Positions 1 through 6,567 of a DNA stretch of 13,223 nucleotides are shown in pieces. Below the pieces are notes generated by a model. It was not told the origin of the DNA, ran no database searches, and worked only from the letters and a program-made list of their open reading frames with translations. The position numbers were made by a program, and so were the translations under genes. Positions within the stretch are counted from its first letter, which is position 1, and the number at the start of each line of letters is the position of its first letter. The DNA is taken from positions 1-13,223 of the forward strand of contig HF988624.1 of the NCBI GenBank assembly GCA_000434675.1, in the 5' to 3' direction. Source of the stretch: Faecalibacterium sp. CAG:1138. Its GTDB lineage: Bacteria > Bacillota > Clostridia > Christensenellales > CAG-917.

Positions 1-34
1 TAAGTTTCATGCTGCCTAATTAAACAGCTTTCTT

Positions 35-63
35 ATAATAGCACGCCGACCAAATCTTGTCAA
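35..63 (-). promoter_or_regulatory. Strong leftward sigma-A promoter leaving the window
   Basis: On the minus strand there is TTGACA (58-63), a 17-base spacer and TATTAT (35-40), a near-perfect housekeeping promoter. Transcription would start near position 28 and leave the window after about 28 bases. An ATG (minus strand, 10-8) follows, but only an AGG lies ahead of it. The product, coding or a stable RNA, cannot be identified from what is visible. Confidence 0.75.
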
Positions 64-381
64 ACATTTTTTTGCGGTTTTTTCAAAAATTTTTAAGGTT
101 TTTTTGGTTTTTTTGAGCGGATTTTCCACACCTCTATGCTGTTTTGTGTCAGTATATCCGCCACTTTGACAGCATACCCGCTAAAAACCACAAAATGTAG
201 TGGAATGGGCCGAAAGTTAGCCACAATTCGGATATTTTTGTGGCAGAAAAAATTTTTTATTGTTTTCGAAATATCGACAAAAAATTTTTGCGACGCGTTT
301 CGCTGCGCCGCAAAAAGTGCTCTTTCTCGTCGTTTCGACGTTATTTTTATTATTTGTTTATTTATTATTATATATAATATA
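64..381. other. Gene-free AT-rich intergenic stretch
   Basis: About 320 bases lie between the leftward promoter and the mnmA stop codon. They hold long T runs (66-115), an 8-base inverted repeat (135-142 with 169-176), a 7-base inverted repeat (220-226 with 238-244), the probable mnmA terminator (279-316) and an almost pure A/T tract (341-391). An open frame on the plus strand starts at 136, but most of it lies antisense to mnmA and it resembles no known protein, so I see no gene here. Confidence 0.6.
279..316 (-). terminator. Probable Rho-independent terminator of the cysK-mnmA operon
   Basis: On the minus strand a 12-position stem (305-316 with 285-296, one A.C mismatch) closes an 8-base loop and is followed by six T residues (284-279). 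It lies about 65 bases beyond the mnmA stop. No T run follows in the plus direction, so it serves leftward transcription. Confidence 0.6.
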
Positions 382-1443
382 TTATTTTATTTCGCCGCCG
401 CCCAGACAAATTTCGCCGTCGTAAACCACTGCGTACTGCCCCGAAGCCACTGCTCTTTGCGGATTTTTGAAGGTAAGCTCCACTCCTCCGTCCGTGATTT
501 TGCAAACCGCTTCCTGCAAAGGCTGACGATGTCTGATTCTTGCCAGACATTCGAACTCGTCTTTTTCGGGTTTTCCCGAAATAAAATTGAAGCCGATCGT
601 TTGCAATTCGTTCGTGAACAGAACGTCGTCCTCGCCTTGGGATACGTACAAAACGTTGTTCAGAACGTCTTTTTTCAGAACGAACCAAGCTTCTCCGTTT
701 CCCGCGCCGCCTATGCCGAGGCCCCTGCGCTGGCCGACCGTGTAGTAATAAACGCCCTTATGTCTGCCAACGACCTTGCCGTCCATGGTACAGATGTCGC
801 CGTCCTTCATAGGAATATATCCCGAAAGAAAGTTTCTGAAATTTCGTTCGCCGATAAAACAAACGCCCGTGCTGTCCTTTTTTTCTGCCGTCGACAGTCC
901 GTTTTCGGCGGCGATTTTCCTGACTTCGGTTTTTTGCAGGCGGCCCAGCGGGAATAGCACGTTTTCGATTTGCGATTCCGTAACCTGATTGAGGAAATAA
1001 GTCTGATCCTTGTTTTCGTCCGCCGCGCGTTTGAGGAAAGTGTGGCCGTCCTTTTTCAGAATGTCGCAATAATGCCCCGTGGCAACGTAGTCGGCGCCGA
1101 GGCGCTTTGCGTATTCGACGAACGGGCCGAATTTTATTTCCCTGTTGCAAAGAACGTCCGGGTTCGGTGTTCTGCCGAGCTTATAATCCTCCACGAACTT
1201 TTTGAAAACCCGATCCATATATTCCTTGGAAAAATTGATGGTGAAATACGGTACGTCCAGTTTCTGACATACCGATTTGACGTCGCCGTAATCTTCCTCG
1301 GCGTTGCAACGCCCGTTTTCGTCCGGCTCGTCCCAGTTTTTCATAAACAGGCCCACCACTTCGTAGCCCTGTTGTTTCAACAAAAGCGCGGCAACGGAGC
1401 TGTCCACTCCGCCGCTCATGCCCACAACCACTCTTTTACTCAT
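382..1443 (-). CDS. mnmA: tRNA-specific 2-thiouridylase MnmA
   Basis: MnmA installs the 2-thio group on the wobble uridine (U34) of tRNAs for Lys, Glu and Gln. It activates the base with ATP and uses sulfur that starts as cysteine persulfide. The 353-residue product has the family's usual length. The PP-loop SGGVDSS is at residues 10-16, the thiol Cys99 lies in PNPDVLCN and the second catalytic cysteine, Cys195, in STGVCFIGER. These match the two cysteines required in the family. The C-terminal beta-barrel region is complete. I take ATG at 1443; a GTG two codons upstream (1449) also fits, but neither has a clear ribosome site. The start overlaps the last 8 bases of the upstream cysteine synthase gene, implying translational coupling. 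The cysteine desulfurase often found beside mnmA is absent here. Confidence 0.95.
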   Translation of the reverse strand: MSKRVVVGMSGGVDSSVAALLLKQQGYEVVGLFMKNWDEPDENGRCNAEEDYGDVKSVCQKLDVPYFTINFSKEYMDRVFKKFVEDYKLGRTPNPDVLCNREIKFGPFVEYAKRLGADYVATGHYCDILKKDGHTFLKRAADENKDQTYFLNQVTESQIENVLFPLGRLQKTEVRKIAAENGLSTAEKKDSTGVCFIGERNFRNFLSGYIPMKDGDICTMDGKVVGRHKGVYYYTVGQRRGLGIGGAGNGEAWFVLKKDVLNNVLYVSQGEDDVLFTNELQTIGFNFISGKPEKDEFECLARIRHRQPLQEAVCKITDGGVELTFKNPQRAVASGQYAVVYDGEICLGGGEIK

Positions 1444-2344
1444 AATCACACAATGACGAATTCAAATATTTTTGTCCCATATCGGGAAGTATCACCACGA
1501 CGTCGCCCTTTTCTTCCTTCAGCAGTTTTTCCGCCGCCGCAAGAGCCGCGCCCGAGCTTATGCCCACGAAGATTCCTTCTTCTGCCGCAACTTTTCTGGC
1601 GGCCGAAACGGCTTCGTCGTCGGAAACGTAAACGATTTTGTCGAACTTAACGCCACTTGCTATTTTCGGAAGATTTTCGGGGCCGATGCCCTGAATTTTG
1701 TGCGCGGCGGCTTCCCCGCCTTCCAGAATTTCGTTACCTTCCGGCATAACCACGCAAACGTTGCAGTCCAACCGTTTTGCAACGATATATCTCGTAAGCC
1801 CCACGACCGTCGCTCCCGAGCCGAGGCCCGCAACGATCCATTTAACTGACGGCAAATCCATAAAAATCTCTTTTGCCGTCCCCGCAAAGTGCGCGTCGGT
1901 GGCGGATTTGTTGGAAAACTGCCCCATAATGAAGGCGTCGCCTATTTCTTCCTTCAGGCTTTCGGCCTTTTTCACGGCGCCGGAAAGCCCCTCGGCTTTC
2001 GGAGTCAGCACGACGTCCGCGCCGTACGCCCTGACGTTGGCTATTCTTTGCGGATTGACGTTTTCGGGCATAACGATTTTGCAATCGAACCCCATCGCCG
2101 CCGAACACATTGCCACGCTTACGGCGAAATTCCCTGCCGAAGCTTCGATTATGACGGTGTTTTCGGTTATCCTCCGATTGTTCAAAGCGTCCCTCAAAAT
2201 CTGAGCCGCCGCCCTGTCCTTTACGCTTCCCGACGGATTAAGCCCCTCCATTTTCCCGTAAACGGAACGGCCTCTTCCCGACAAGTAACCGATTTTGACC
2301 AGCGGAGTTCTGCCGACGGTTTCCAGAATGTCGTTGTAAATCAT
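1436..2344 (-). CDS. cysK: Cysteine synthase (O-acetylserine sulfhydrylase) family PLP enzyme
   Basis: This is a fold-type II PLP enzyme of the CysK/CBS family. The family's main reaction makes cysteine from O-acetylserine and sulfide in the cytoplasm. The 302-residue protein opens with the typical ETVGRTPLV. The PLP lysine is K42 in NPSGSVKDR, the phosphate loop is GLGSGAT, and GISSGAA near the C terminus contacts the pyridine ring. KIQGIG is also kept. The loop that binds the substrate carboxylate, normally EPTSGNTG, here reads EASAGNFA (67-74), and the usual NPANP segment reads NKSATD. Substrate preference may therefore differ, and the symbol denotes family rather than proven activity. A ribosome site (GAGGTAG) precedes the ATG. 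It is the first gene of an operon with mnmA, and its stop codon overlaps the mnmA start. Confidence 0.85.
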   Translation of the reverse strand: MIYNDILETVGRTPLVKIGYLSGRGRSVYGKMEGLNPSGSVKDRAAAQILRDALNNRRITENTVIIEASAGNFAVSVAMCSAAMGFDCKIVMPENVNPQRIANVRAYGADVVLTPKAEGLSGAVKKAESLKEEIGDAFIMGQFSNKSATDAHFAGTAKEIFMDLPSVKWIVAGLGSGATVVGLTRYIVAKRLDCNVCVVMPEGNEILEGGEAAAHKIQGIGPENLPKIASGVKFDKIVYVSDDEAVSAARKVAAEEGIFVGISSGAALAAAEKLLKEEKGDVVVILPDMGQKYLNSSLCDYE

Positions 2345-2393
2345 AACTACCTCTAAACGAACTTGTGCACTACTTTATCTTTGCACTTCGTTT

Positions 2394-2422
2394 ATTATAC
2401 AATAACAAACGATTTTAGTCAA
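2394..2422 (-). promoter_or_regulatory. Sigma-A promoter of the cysK-mnmA operon
   Basis: Minus strand: TTGACT (2417-2422), 17-base spacer, TATAAT (2394-2399). The expected start near 2387 gives a leader of about 40 bases. That is too short for a T-box or SAM riboswitch, so sulfur control through such a leader is unlikely. Confidence 0.8.
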
Positions 2423-2425
2423 CGT

Positions 2426-2462
2426 TAAAAACAAAAAACCACTCGCGCGAAGGCGAGCGGTT
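2426..2462 (-). terminator. Terminator of the GPH symporter gene
   Basis: A 9-bp stem (2454-2462 with 2437-2445, one G.T pair) is followed on the minus strand by T-rich sequence. It lies just after the symporter stop codon and a few bases ahead of the cysK promoter, so it separates the two transcription units. Confidence 0.85.
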
Positions 2463-2476
2463 TTCGTATTGACAAA

Positions 2477-4057
2477 TTATTCGATAACAACTGCGGTGTC
2501 GGCCATAGCTTTGGCCTTTCTTTCCTCGATGATTGCAACGAGTTCGCGTTGTTTGTTTTCGGTAATCTTGTAGAACAGCATAGGAATGATGCAAGCCACA
2601 AAACTTATGACGCCCGAAAGCACCAGCATATTCCAAAGCTTGTTGAGGCCGGCCTTGCTCATGCTGCCGCCAGGGTCCGTCGGGCTGATGTTGGACATAC
2701 CGTAAGCCAGCACGCCGATAAACGCGCCCGCCGCCATACCGATTTTGTTGATAAGGGTTTGCATCGCAAAGCAGATACCTTCCGCTCTTTCGCCGGTTTT
2801 CCATTCGAGGTATTCGACGGTGTCGCCGATCATAGCGTAGGTTACGATGTTGTTGATGCCTTGCGGAATACCGATAAGCACCATGCAGATTATGCTTACG
2901 ACGAGGCCGCCCGTTCTGAAAGAGCCGCTGCCGAAATCCCACATGAAGTACATGAGTATCATTGCAACCGCGCCGATGACGTGGCTGATTATGTACGTCC
3001 ACTTTTTGGTGAGTTTTTTGGTGAAGTACGGGGTAAGCACGCTTGCCACCAAGCCTCCGGGAACCACCAACATGGTGAGAAGGCTGTACGCCGCTTCGTT
3101 TGCGAGAGCGTATTTGCAGAAATAGAGGCCGCCGGTGTAGGTGTAAACCATACGGGCCGCGCCCAGAACGCCGGAAAGCACGATGAGCATCAGCTGATCG
3201 TTTTTGAACAGCAGCTTGATGTTGTGGCCGAAGCTCGGGATTTCGTCCTTATTAACTACGGCGCAACGTTCTTTGGTGTTTTTGAAGCCGTAGTAGAACA
3301 TAGGAATTGCCGCCACGACGAGAACCACCGTTACGATGAAGTAAGTCCAACGCAGAGTGCTTGCGTTCTGAGCCGCATATTGCGGATCGAGCAAACCGCC
3401 GACGTCGACGCCATTAAGGATGGTGCCTGCCGGGTATTTATATTTTGCAGTAACGGCGTTGGTAAGAATAGGAACGAAAACGGTAACGAGACCTGCGCCG
3501 GCGGTGCAGAACAACCTTGCCACGGTAAGCATGTTGCCGCGCTTGGTGGTGTCGTTGACCATTGCCGTCGAAAGGCCCCAGTACGGAACGTCCGCGATCG
3601 TATAAACGACAGACCAGATGACGTAAACCAAACCTGCCAAAGCAAAGCCGACGTTGTTTGACGGATAGAACGGCAGGAAGCACAGTATCGTCATAGCGGC
3701 GATAGGGATTGCCATCCATTTGAGGTAAGGGCGGCATTTGCCCCACTTCGTGCGGGTTCTGTCAACGATGCTGCCCATGATAGGATCGTTCAAAGCGTCG
3801 AAAATACGGGTGCCGAGCATCAGCCACGCAACTGCGACAACGCCCGAAGCTCCGAAAACGGTTGCATTGAGGTCGAAGCCCAGCGCATCCGTCATGAACA
3901 CCGTCAGATAGCTGCCGATGATTGTGCAAATAAAGTTTTGTCCAAACCCTGCGATGCTGTACGCAACGGCTTCCTTCGGCTGAATGTCGCCGTCACCCGG
4001 GGTGGTGCCGAACAGCTTATGGAAGATAGGCTTGTCCCAAAAAGATTGTTTTCCCAT
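2477..4057 (-). CDS. GPH-family (MelB-like) sugar:cation symporter
   Basis: This is a membrane symporter of the glycoside-pentoside-hexuronide family in the major facilitator superfamily. It takes up a glycoside or sugar acid together with Na+ or H+. The 526-residue protein has about twelve hydrophobic segments. Its helix-2 signature (R84, D87, N90, D91 in RIFDALNDPIMG) matches the MelB cation-site residues R52, D55, N58 and D59. The next loop, DRTRTKWGKCRPYL, is also a family hallmark. A polar N-terminal extension of about 30 residues precedes the first helix. The ATG has a good ribosome site (AGGGGA). The gene is monocistronic, with its own promoter and terminator. No glycosidase or sugar kinase lies nearby, so the substrate cannot be named. 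Confidence 0.9.
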   Translation of the reverse strand: MGKQSFWDKPIFHKLFGTTPGDGDIQPKEAVAYSIAGFGQNFICTIIGSYLTVFMTDALGFDLNATVFGASGVVAVAWLMLGTRIFDALNDPIMGSIVDRTRTKWGKCRPYLKWMAIPIAAMTILCFLPFYPSNNVGFALAGLVYVIWSVVYTIADVPYWGLSTAMVNDTTKRGNMLTVARLFCTAGAGLVTVFVPILTNAVTAKYKYPAGTILNGVDVGGLLDPQYAAQNASTLRWTYFIVTVVLVVAAIPMFYYGFKNTKERCAVVNKDEIPSFGHNIKLLFKNDQLMLIVLSGVLGAARMVYTYTGGLYFCKYALANEAAYSLLTMLVVPGGLVASVLTPYFTKKLTKKWTYIISHVIGAVAMILMYFMWDFGSGSFRTGGLVVSIICMVLIGIPQGINNIVTYAMIGDTVEYLEWKTGERAEGICFAMQTLINKIGMAAGAFIGVLAYGMSNISPTDPGGSMSKAGLNKLWNMLVLSGVISFVACIIPMLFYKITENKQRELVAIIEERKAKAMADTAVVIE

Positions 4058-4089
4058 GAGAAATTCCCCTTTAATTTAATACACCATAA

Positions 4090-4118
4090 ATTCTACCACA
4101 TAGTTCAATCAAAAACAA
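4090..4118 (-). promoter_or_regulatory. Promoter of the GPH symporter gene
   Basis: Minus strand: TTGTTT (4113-4118), 17-base spacer, TAGAAT (4090-4095). The -35 box overlaps the perfect palindrome AAACGTTT (4117-4124), a plausible operator for a LacI-type repressor. It sits back to back with the aminopeptidase promoter. Confidence 0.55.
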
Positions 4119-4169
4119 ACGTTTCGGCCACATTTTTTTGTCGCAAAACGGAGTTTAAGGCAAAATGGC

Positions 4170-4198
4170 TTGCGAAACGGAAAATTTGAGGCTATAAT
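4170..4198 (+). promoter_or_regulatory. Promoter of the M29 aminopeptidase gene
   Basis: TTGCGA (4170-4175), 17-base spacer, TATAAT (4193-4198). The TTG of the -35 box could be misread as a start codon 18 codons upstream. The ribosome site GGAGGA (4214-4219) instead places the true start at 4224. Confidence 0.7.
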
Positions 4199-4223
4199 AA
4201 AGAAAACAACCTCGGAGGAAACC

Positions 4224-5450
4224 ATGGATTTCAACTCTAAACTGGAAAAATTTGCCGAACTTATCGTCCGCACGGGCGTCAATCTTCAAAGCGGCGAAGA
4301 GCTGGTCGTAAGCTCGCCGATCGAGTGCGCGGACTTCGCAAGGCGCCTCGCCGAAGAAGCCTACAAAGCGGGCGCGAAAAAAGTTTCGGTCATCTATAAC
4401 GATCAAAAGCTTTCAAGGATTAACTTCGAAAACGCCTCTGCCGAAGTGCTCACAAACGTTCCGGAGTGGGCAATTATGCAGCGCGAAGCCATCGTAGATA
4501 ACAAAGCCTGCTATATTGCCATCGCAAGCGAGGATCCTGCCGCCTATTCCGGCCTCGACGCCAAAAAAATCAGCGACGTTTCGAGGGCCACGCACACCGC
4601 CTACAAAAAGTTCTACGACGCCAGCATGACCAACGGCATCAAATGGTGCGTAATGAGCGTTCCGAACGCCGCCTGGGCGAAAAAGGTTTTTCCGGACCTT
4701 TCCGAAAAACAAGCAATCCAAAAGCTCTGGGACTACATTTTCAAAACCATGCGCCTTGACAAAAAGGACCCGGTGAAGGCATGGGCGACGCATCAGAAAA
4801 AACTTGAAAAACGTTGCCGCTTCTTAAACCGTATGCAGTTCGACGCCTTCCGTTACCACAACTCCATAGGCACCGACGTAACTGTGAAAATGAACAAGAA
4901 CTACGTATTTTCGGGCGGCGCCGAGCTGTCCAAAGACGGCTGCCTGTTCTCGGCAAACATGCCGACGGAAGAAGTTTTCTCCGCTCCGGCGATGGACGGC
5001 GTAAACGGCAGACTGGTGTCTGCTCTGCCTCTTTGCGAAAACGGCGAAATCATCAGAAACTTCACTTTAACGTTTGAAAACGGCCGAATAACCGACTTTT
5101 CTGCCGAAGAAGGCTACGAAACCCTCAAAGGCATAATCGAAACCGACGAAGGCAGTCACCGCCTCGGCGAAATTGCCATGGTCGGCTACGACAACCCTAT
5201 CAGAAAGCTGGGCGTTTTGTTCTACAACACCCTTTTCGACGAAAACGCAAGCTGCCACTTTGCAATCGGACAGGCCTACGCAAGCGTCAAAGGCGCCGAC
5301 AAAATGACCGAAGAAGAACAGCTTGCCGTCGGCCTCAATCAATCCGCCGCTCACGTCGATTTTATGGTCGGCACCGAAGATCTTTCCATCGTCGGCATCA
5401 AAAACGGCGTCGAAACTCCGATTTTCGTAAACGGCGACTGGGCAATATAA
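4224..5450 (+). CDS. M29-family metallo-aminopeptidase (AmpS/PepS/AmpT type)
   Basis: This is a cytoplasmic aminopeptidase that removes N-terminal residues from peptides using two divalent metal ions. The product is 408 residues, normal for peptidase family M29. Residues known from the Thermus enzyme AmpT are present at nearly the same numbers: E250 (PTEEVF), E316 (RLGEIA), H345 (CHFAIG), the proton-donor Y352 (GQAY), and H377 with D379 (HVDFMVG). It should therefore be active. The ATG is chosen because GGAGGA lies 4 bases upstream; the frame stays open further up only across the promoter. The gene has its own promoter. Only 9 bases separate its stop from tRNA-Arg(CCG), with no terminator between, so the two are probably co-transcribed. 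Cleavage specificity cannot be read from the sequence. Confidence 0.93.
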   Translation: MDFNSKLEKFAELIVRTGVNLQSGEELVVSSPIECADFARRLAEEAYKAGAKKVSVIYNDQKLSRINFENASAEVLTNVPEWAIMQREAIVDNKACYIAIASEDPAAYSGLDAKKISDVSRATHTAYKKFYDASMTNGIKWCVMSVPNAAWAKKVFPDLSEKQAIQKLWDYIFKTMRLDKKDPVKAWATHQKKLEKRCRFLNRMQFDAFRYHNSIGTDVTVKMNKNYVFSGGAELSKDGCLFSANMPTEEVFSAPAMDGVNGRLVSALPLCENGEIIRNFTLTFENGRITDFSAEEGYETLKGIIETDEGSHRLGEIAMVGYDNPIRKLGVLFYNTLFDENASCHFAIGQAYASVKGADKMTEEEQLAVGLNQSAAHVDFMVGTEDLSIVGIKNGVETPIFVNGDWAI

Positions 5451-5459
5451 CGACGAAAA

Positions 5460-5536
5460 CTACCCGTAGCTCAGCTGGATAGAGCGTAAGACTCCGACTC
5501 TTAAGGCCGTGGGTTCGACTCCCGCCGGGTAGACCA
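5460..5536 (+). tRNA. tRNA-Arg (anticodon CCG)
   Basis: This is a complete 77-base cloverleaf. The acceptor stem CTACCCG (5460-5466) pairs fully with CGGGTAG (5526-5532), the D-stem is GCTC/GAGC, and the anticodon stem is TAAGA/TCTTA. The loop CTCCGAC holds anticodon CCG at 5494-5496. There is a 5-base variable loop and a 5-bp T-stem around TTCGACT. Discriminator A5533 and an encoded CCA follow. It reads codon CGG. A weak TATAAC (5446-5451) could be a -10 box, but it has no good -35, so read-through from the aminopeptidase promoter seems the main source. The D-arm region is identical to that of tRNA-Arg(ACG) at 12789. Confidence 0.97.
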
Positions 5537-5537
5537 A

Positions 5538-5570
5538 AAAACCTCCGAATTTCTCGGAGGTTTTGTTTTT
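5538..5570 (+). terminator. Terminator after tRNA-Arg(CCG), probably bidirectional
   Basis: A perfect 11-bp stem, AAAACCTCCGA (5538-5548) with TCGGAGGTTTT (5554-5564), closes a 5-base loop. It is T-rich on both exits, so it can stop the rightward tRNA transcript and leftward transcription from the acyltransferase remnant. Confidence 0.9.
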
Positions 5571-5800
5571 TATTCGTTATTTTCTTTTTTTCTCGCGGAC
5601 ACGGGAGTTTCGTTTTTGAGGCAGGTTTCCCACACGTTCACGCGGTCGCCCTCGTCGATTTTGCGAACGACTTTTGCAGGCACTCCCGCGACTATGCTGT
5701 TTGGCGGCACGTCCCTCGTCACCACCGCGCCTGCCGCGATGACGCCGTATTCGCAGTAGAACGGCGCAACCGCAAAAAATCTTTTGCCCCAATTTGTTGA
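5570..5800 (-). pseudogene. C-terminal remnant of a hexapeptide-repeat acyltransferase
   Basis: The minus-strand frame ending at TAA (5572-5570) encodes the last turn and tail of a left-handed beta-helix acyltransferase. The recognisable segment is GVIAAGAVVTRDVPPNSIVA, followed by GVPAKVVRKIDEGD and about 30 further residues. This ending is shared by sugar O-acetyltransferases (maltose/galactoside type) and CysE-like enzymes, so the exact family is open. Only about 65-75 residues remain of an expected 180-200. The frame is open back to a stop at 5831-5833 but contains no ATG, GTG or TTG before the conserved part. Homology fades near residues FFAVAPFYC, at about 5745-5770. The lost part is replaced by the promoter of the ferredoxin gene. 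I read this as a deletion remnant, not a functional gene. Confidence 0.75.
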
Positions 5801-5825
5801 AAAAACAACTCGTTTATGATATAAT
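5797..5825 (+). promoter_or_regulatory. Promoter of the ferredoxin-GNAT operon
   Basis: TTGAAA (5797-5802), 17-base spacer, TATAAT (5820-5825). It lies at the broken 5' edge of the acyltransferase remnant, so this promoter region probably arrived or became juxtaposed when that gene was truncated. Confidence 0.8.
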
Positions 5826-5855
5826 CTTAATTATCAAACAAAGGAAGCTTTTATC

Positions 5856-6050
5856 ATGGGAAAACTTATCATCGACAAAGACGCTTGTCCCGAAAATCAC
5901 AGTTGCCCGGCCGTCGACGTCTGCCCGACGGGCGCGCTTACGCAAGTCGATTTTCAGGCTCCGGAAGTGGACTACGACGTTTGCATTGCCTGCGGCCTTT
6001 GCGCAGACGTCTGCCCGAGGCGCGCGCTTATGCTTTCGGACGATGACTGA
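5856..6050 (+). CDS. Small ferredoxin with a non-canonical first cluster motif
   Basis: This 64-residue electron carrier resembles 2[4Fe-4S] ferredoxins. The second motif is canonical: C43-x2-C46-x2-C49-x3-C53-P. The first motif is C11-x5-C17-x5-C23-P (CPENHSCPAVDVCP) instead of CxxCxxCxxxCP, giving seven cysteines rather than eight. By analogy with the clostridial fold, C23 would complete the cluster held by C43, C46 and C49. C11, C17 and C53 would leave the other cluster one ligand short, with His15 or another residue filling in, or a [3Fe-4S] cluster. The CPxNHxCP pattern looks familiar from small clostridial ferredoxins, but I cannot confirm a family name. The ribosome site is AAGGA, 9-10 bases before ATG. 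The last 8 bases overlap the next gene. The redox partner is unknown. Confidence 0.85.
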   Translation: MGKLIIDKDACPENHSCPAVDVCPTGALTQVDFQAPEVDYDVCIACGLCADVCPRRALMLSDDD

Positions 6051-6567
6051 AAATCTGTCCGCAATGTATCGTCTGGAAACCGAACGCTTAAGCCTCGTTC
6101 CCTTAACTTCGGAGGAGCTTTCGCTTTTGGCCTCGGACGTAGCGGAATTTCAAACAATGTTCGGCCTCGACTTTGAGGACGAACCGTTATCCGACGATTT
6201 TTGCGGCGTTCTTCTTTCGCTTTCGGAAAAAATGAAATCCGATCCTTTTAACGCAGTGTTCTACACCGTGTTTTTGCTGATACCGAAAAACGGCAAAGCG
6301 ATCGTCGGTTCAGTGGATTTCAAAAACGCCCCGACAGCGGCCTGCGAAACGGAAATAGGCTACAGCCTCGGCAAAGCGCACCGCGGAAAAGGTTATATGA
6401 CCGAAGCGGTTTCGGCGTTTTCGGACTTTGCTCTCTTTGAGCTTGGCGTCCGTGCCGTAACTGCGCAGACGGAAACGGGTAACGTCAAATCGGAAAACGT
6501 TCTAATGCGGTCGGGCTTTTGCGCCATTCAAAACAACCCGAAATATAAACTTTGGAAAAAAGAATAA
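6043..6567 (+). CDS. GNAT-family N-acetyltransferase (RimJ/RimL-like)
   Basis: This acetyl-CoA-dependent acyltransferase is 174 residues long. The N terminus (LETERLSLVPLTSEEL, residues 11-26) is the typical RimJ/RimL-type opening. The acetyl-CoA loop is at R114-G-K-G117 in GKAHRGKGYMTEA, and the closing helix and strand follow (ENVLMRSGFCAI, 151-162), matching the usual N..S..v..k.GF pattern. The substrate may be a protein N terminus or a small amine. The sequence does not decide. I take ATG 6043, which overlaps the ferredoxin stop (ATGACTGA) and suggests coupled translation. ATG 6064 would give a product seven residues shorter and also fits the family. Neither start has its own strong ribosome site. 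It is the last gene of the two-gene operon and is followed at once by a terminator. Confidence 0.88.
   Translation: MTENLSAMYRLETERLSLVPLTSEELSLLASDVAEFQTMFGLDFEDEPLSDDFCGVLLSLSEKMKSDPFNAVFYTVFLLIPKNGKAIVGSVDFKNAPTAACETEIGYSLGKAHRGKGYMTEAVSAFSDFALFELGVRAVTAQTETGNVKSENVLMRSGFCAIQNNPKYKLWKKE

Noticed and set aside
136..957. Long plus-strand open frame covering the left intergenic region and antisense to mnmA
   Set aside because: Most of it is the complement of the clearly recognised mnmA. The rest is T-rich intergenic DNA with a terminator, there is no ribosome site, and it resembles no protein family.
2345..2400. T-box or SAM riboswitch ahead of the cysteine synthase gene
   Set aside because: The promoter leaves a leader of only about 40 bases, too short for either class, and no such motif is visible.
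2549..3661. 370-codon plus-strand open frame antisense to the GPH symporter
   Set aside because: The minus strand encodes a full-length symporter with family motifs. The antisense product is His/Asp-rich and typical of a codon-bias shadow.
5577..5792. 71-codon minus-strand frame beginning with ATG at 5792
   Set aside because: Its Arg-rich product is a frame-shifted reading of the acyltransferase remnant. The recognisable hexapeptide sequence is in the frame ending at 5570.
5794..6567. A single 257-codon frame spanning the ferredoxin and GNAT region
   Set aside because: The first 80 or so residues lie out of frame over the promoter and the ferredoxin gene. The ferredoxin in another frame has its own promoter, ribosome site and cysteine motifs, and the GNAT domain begins only at 6043.
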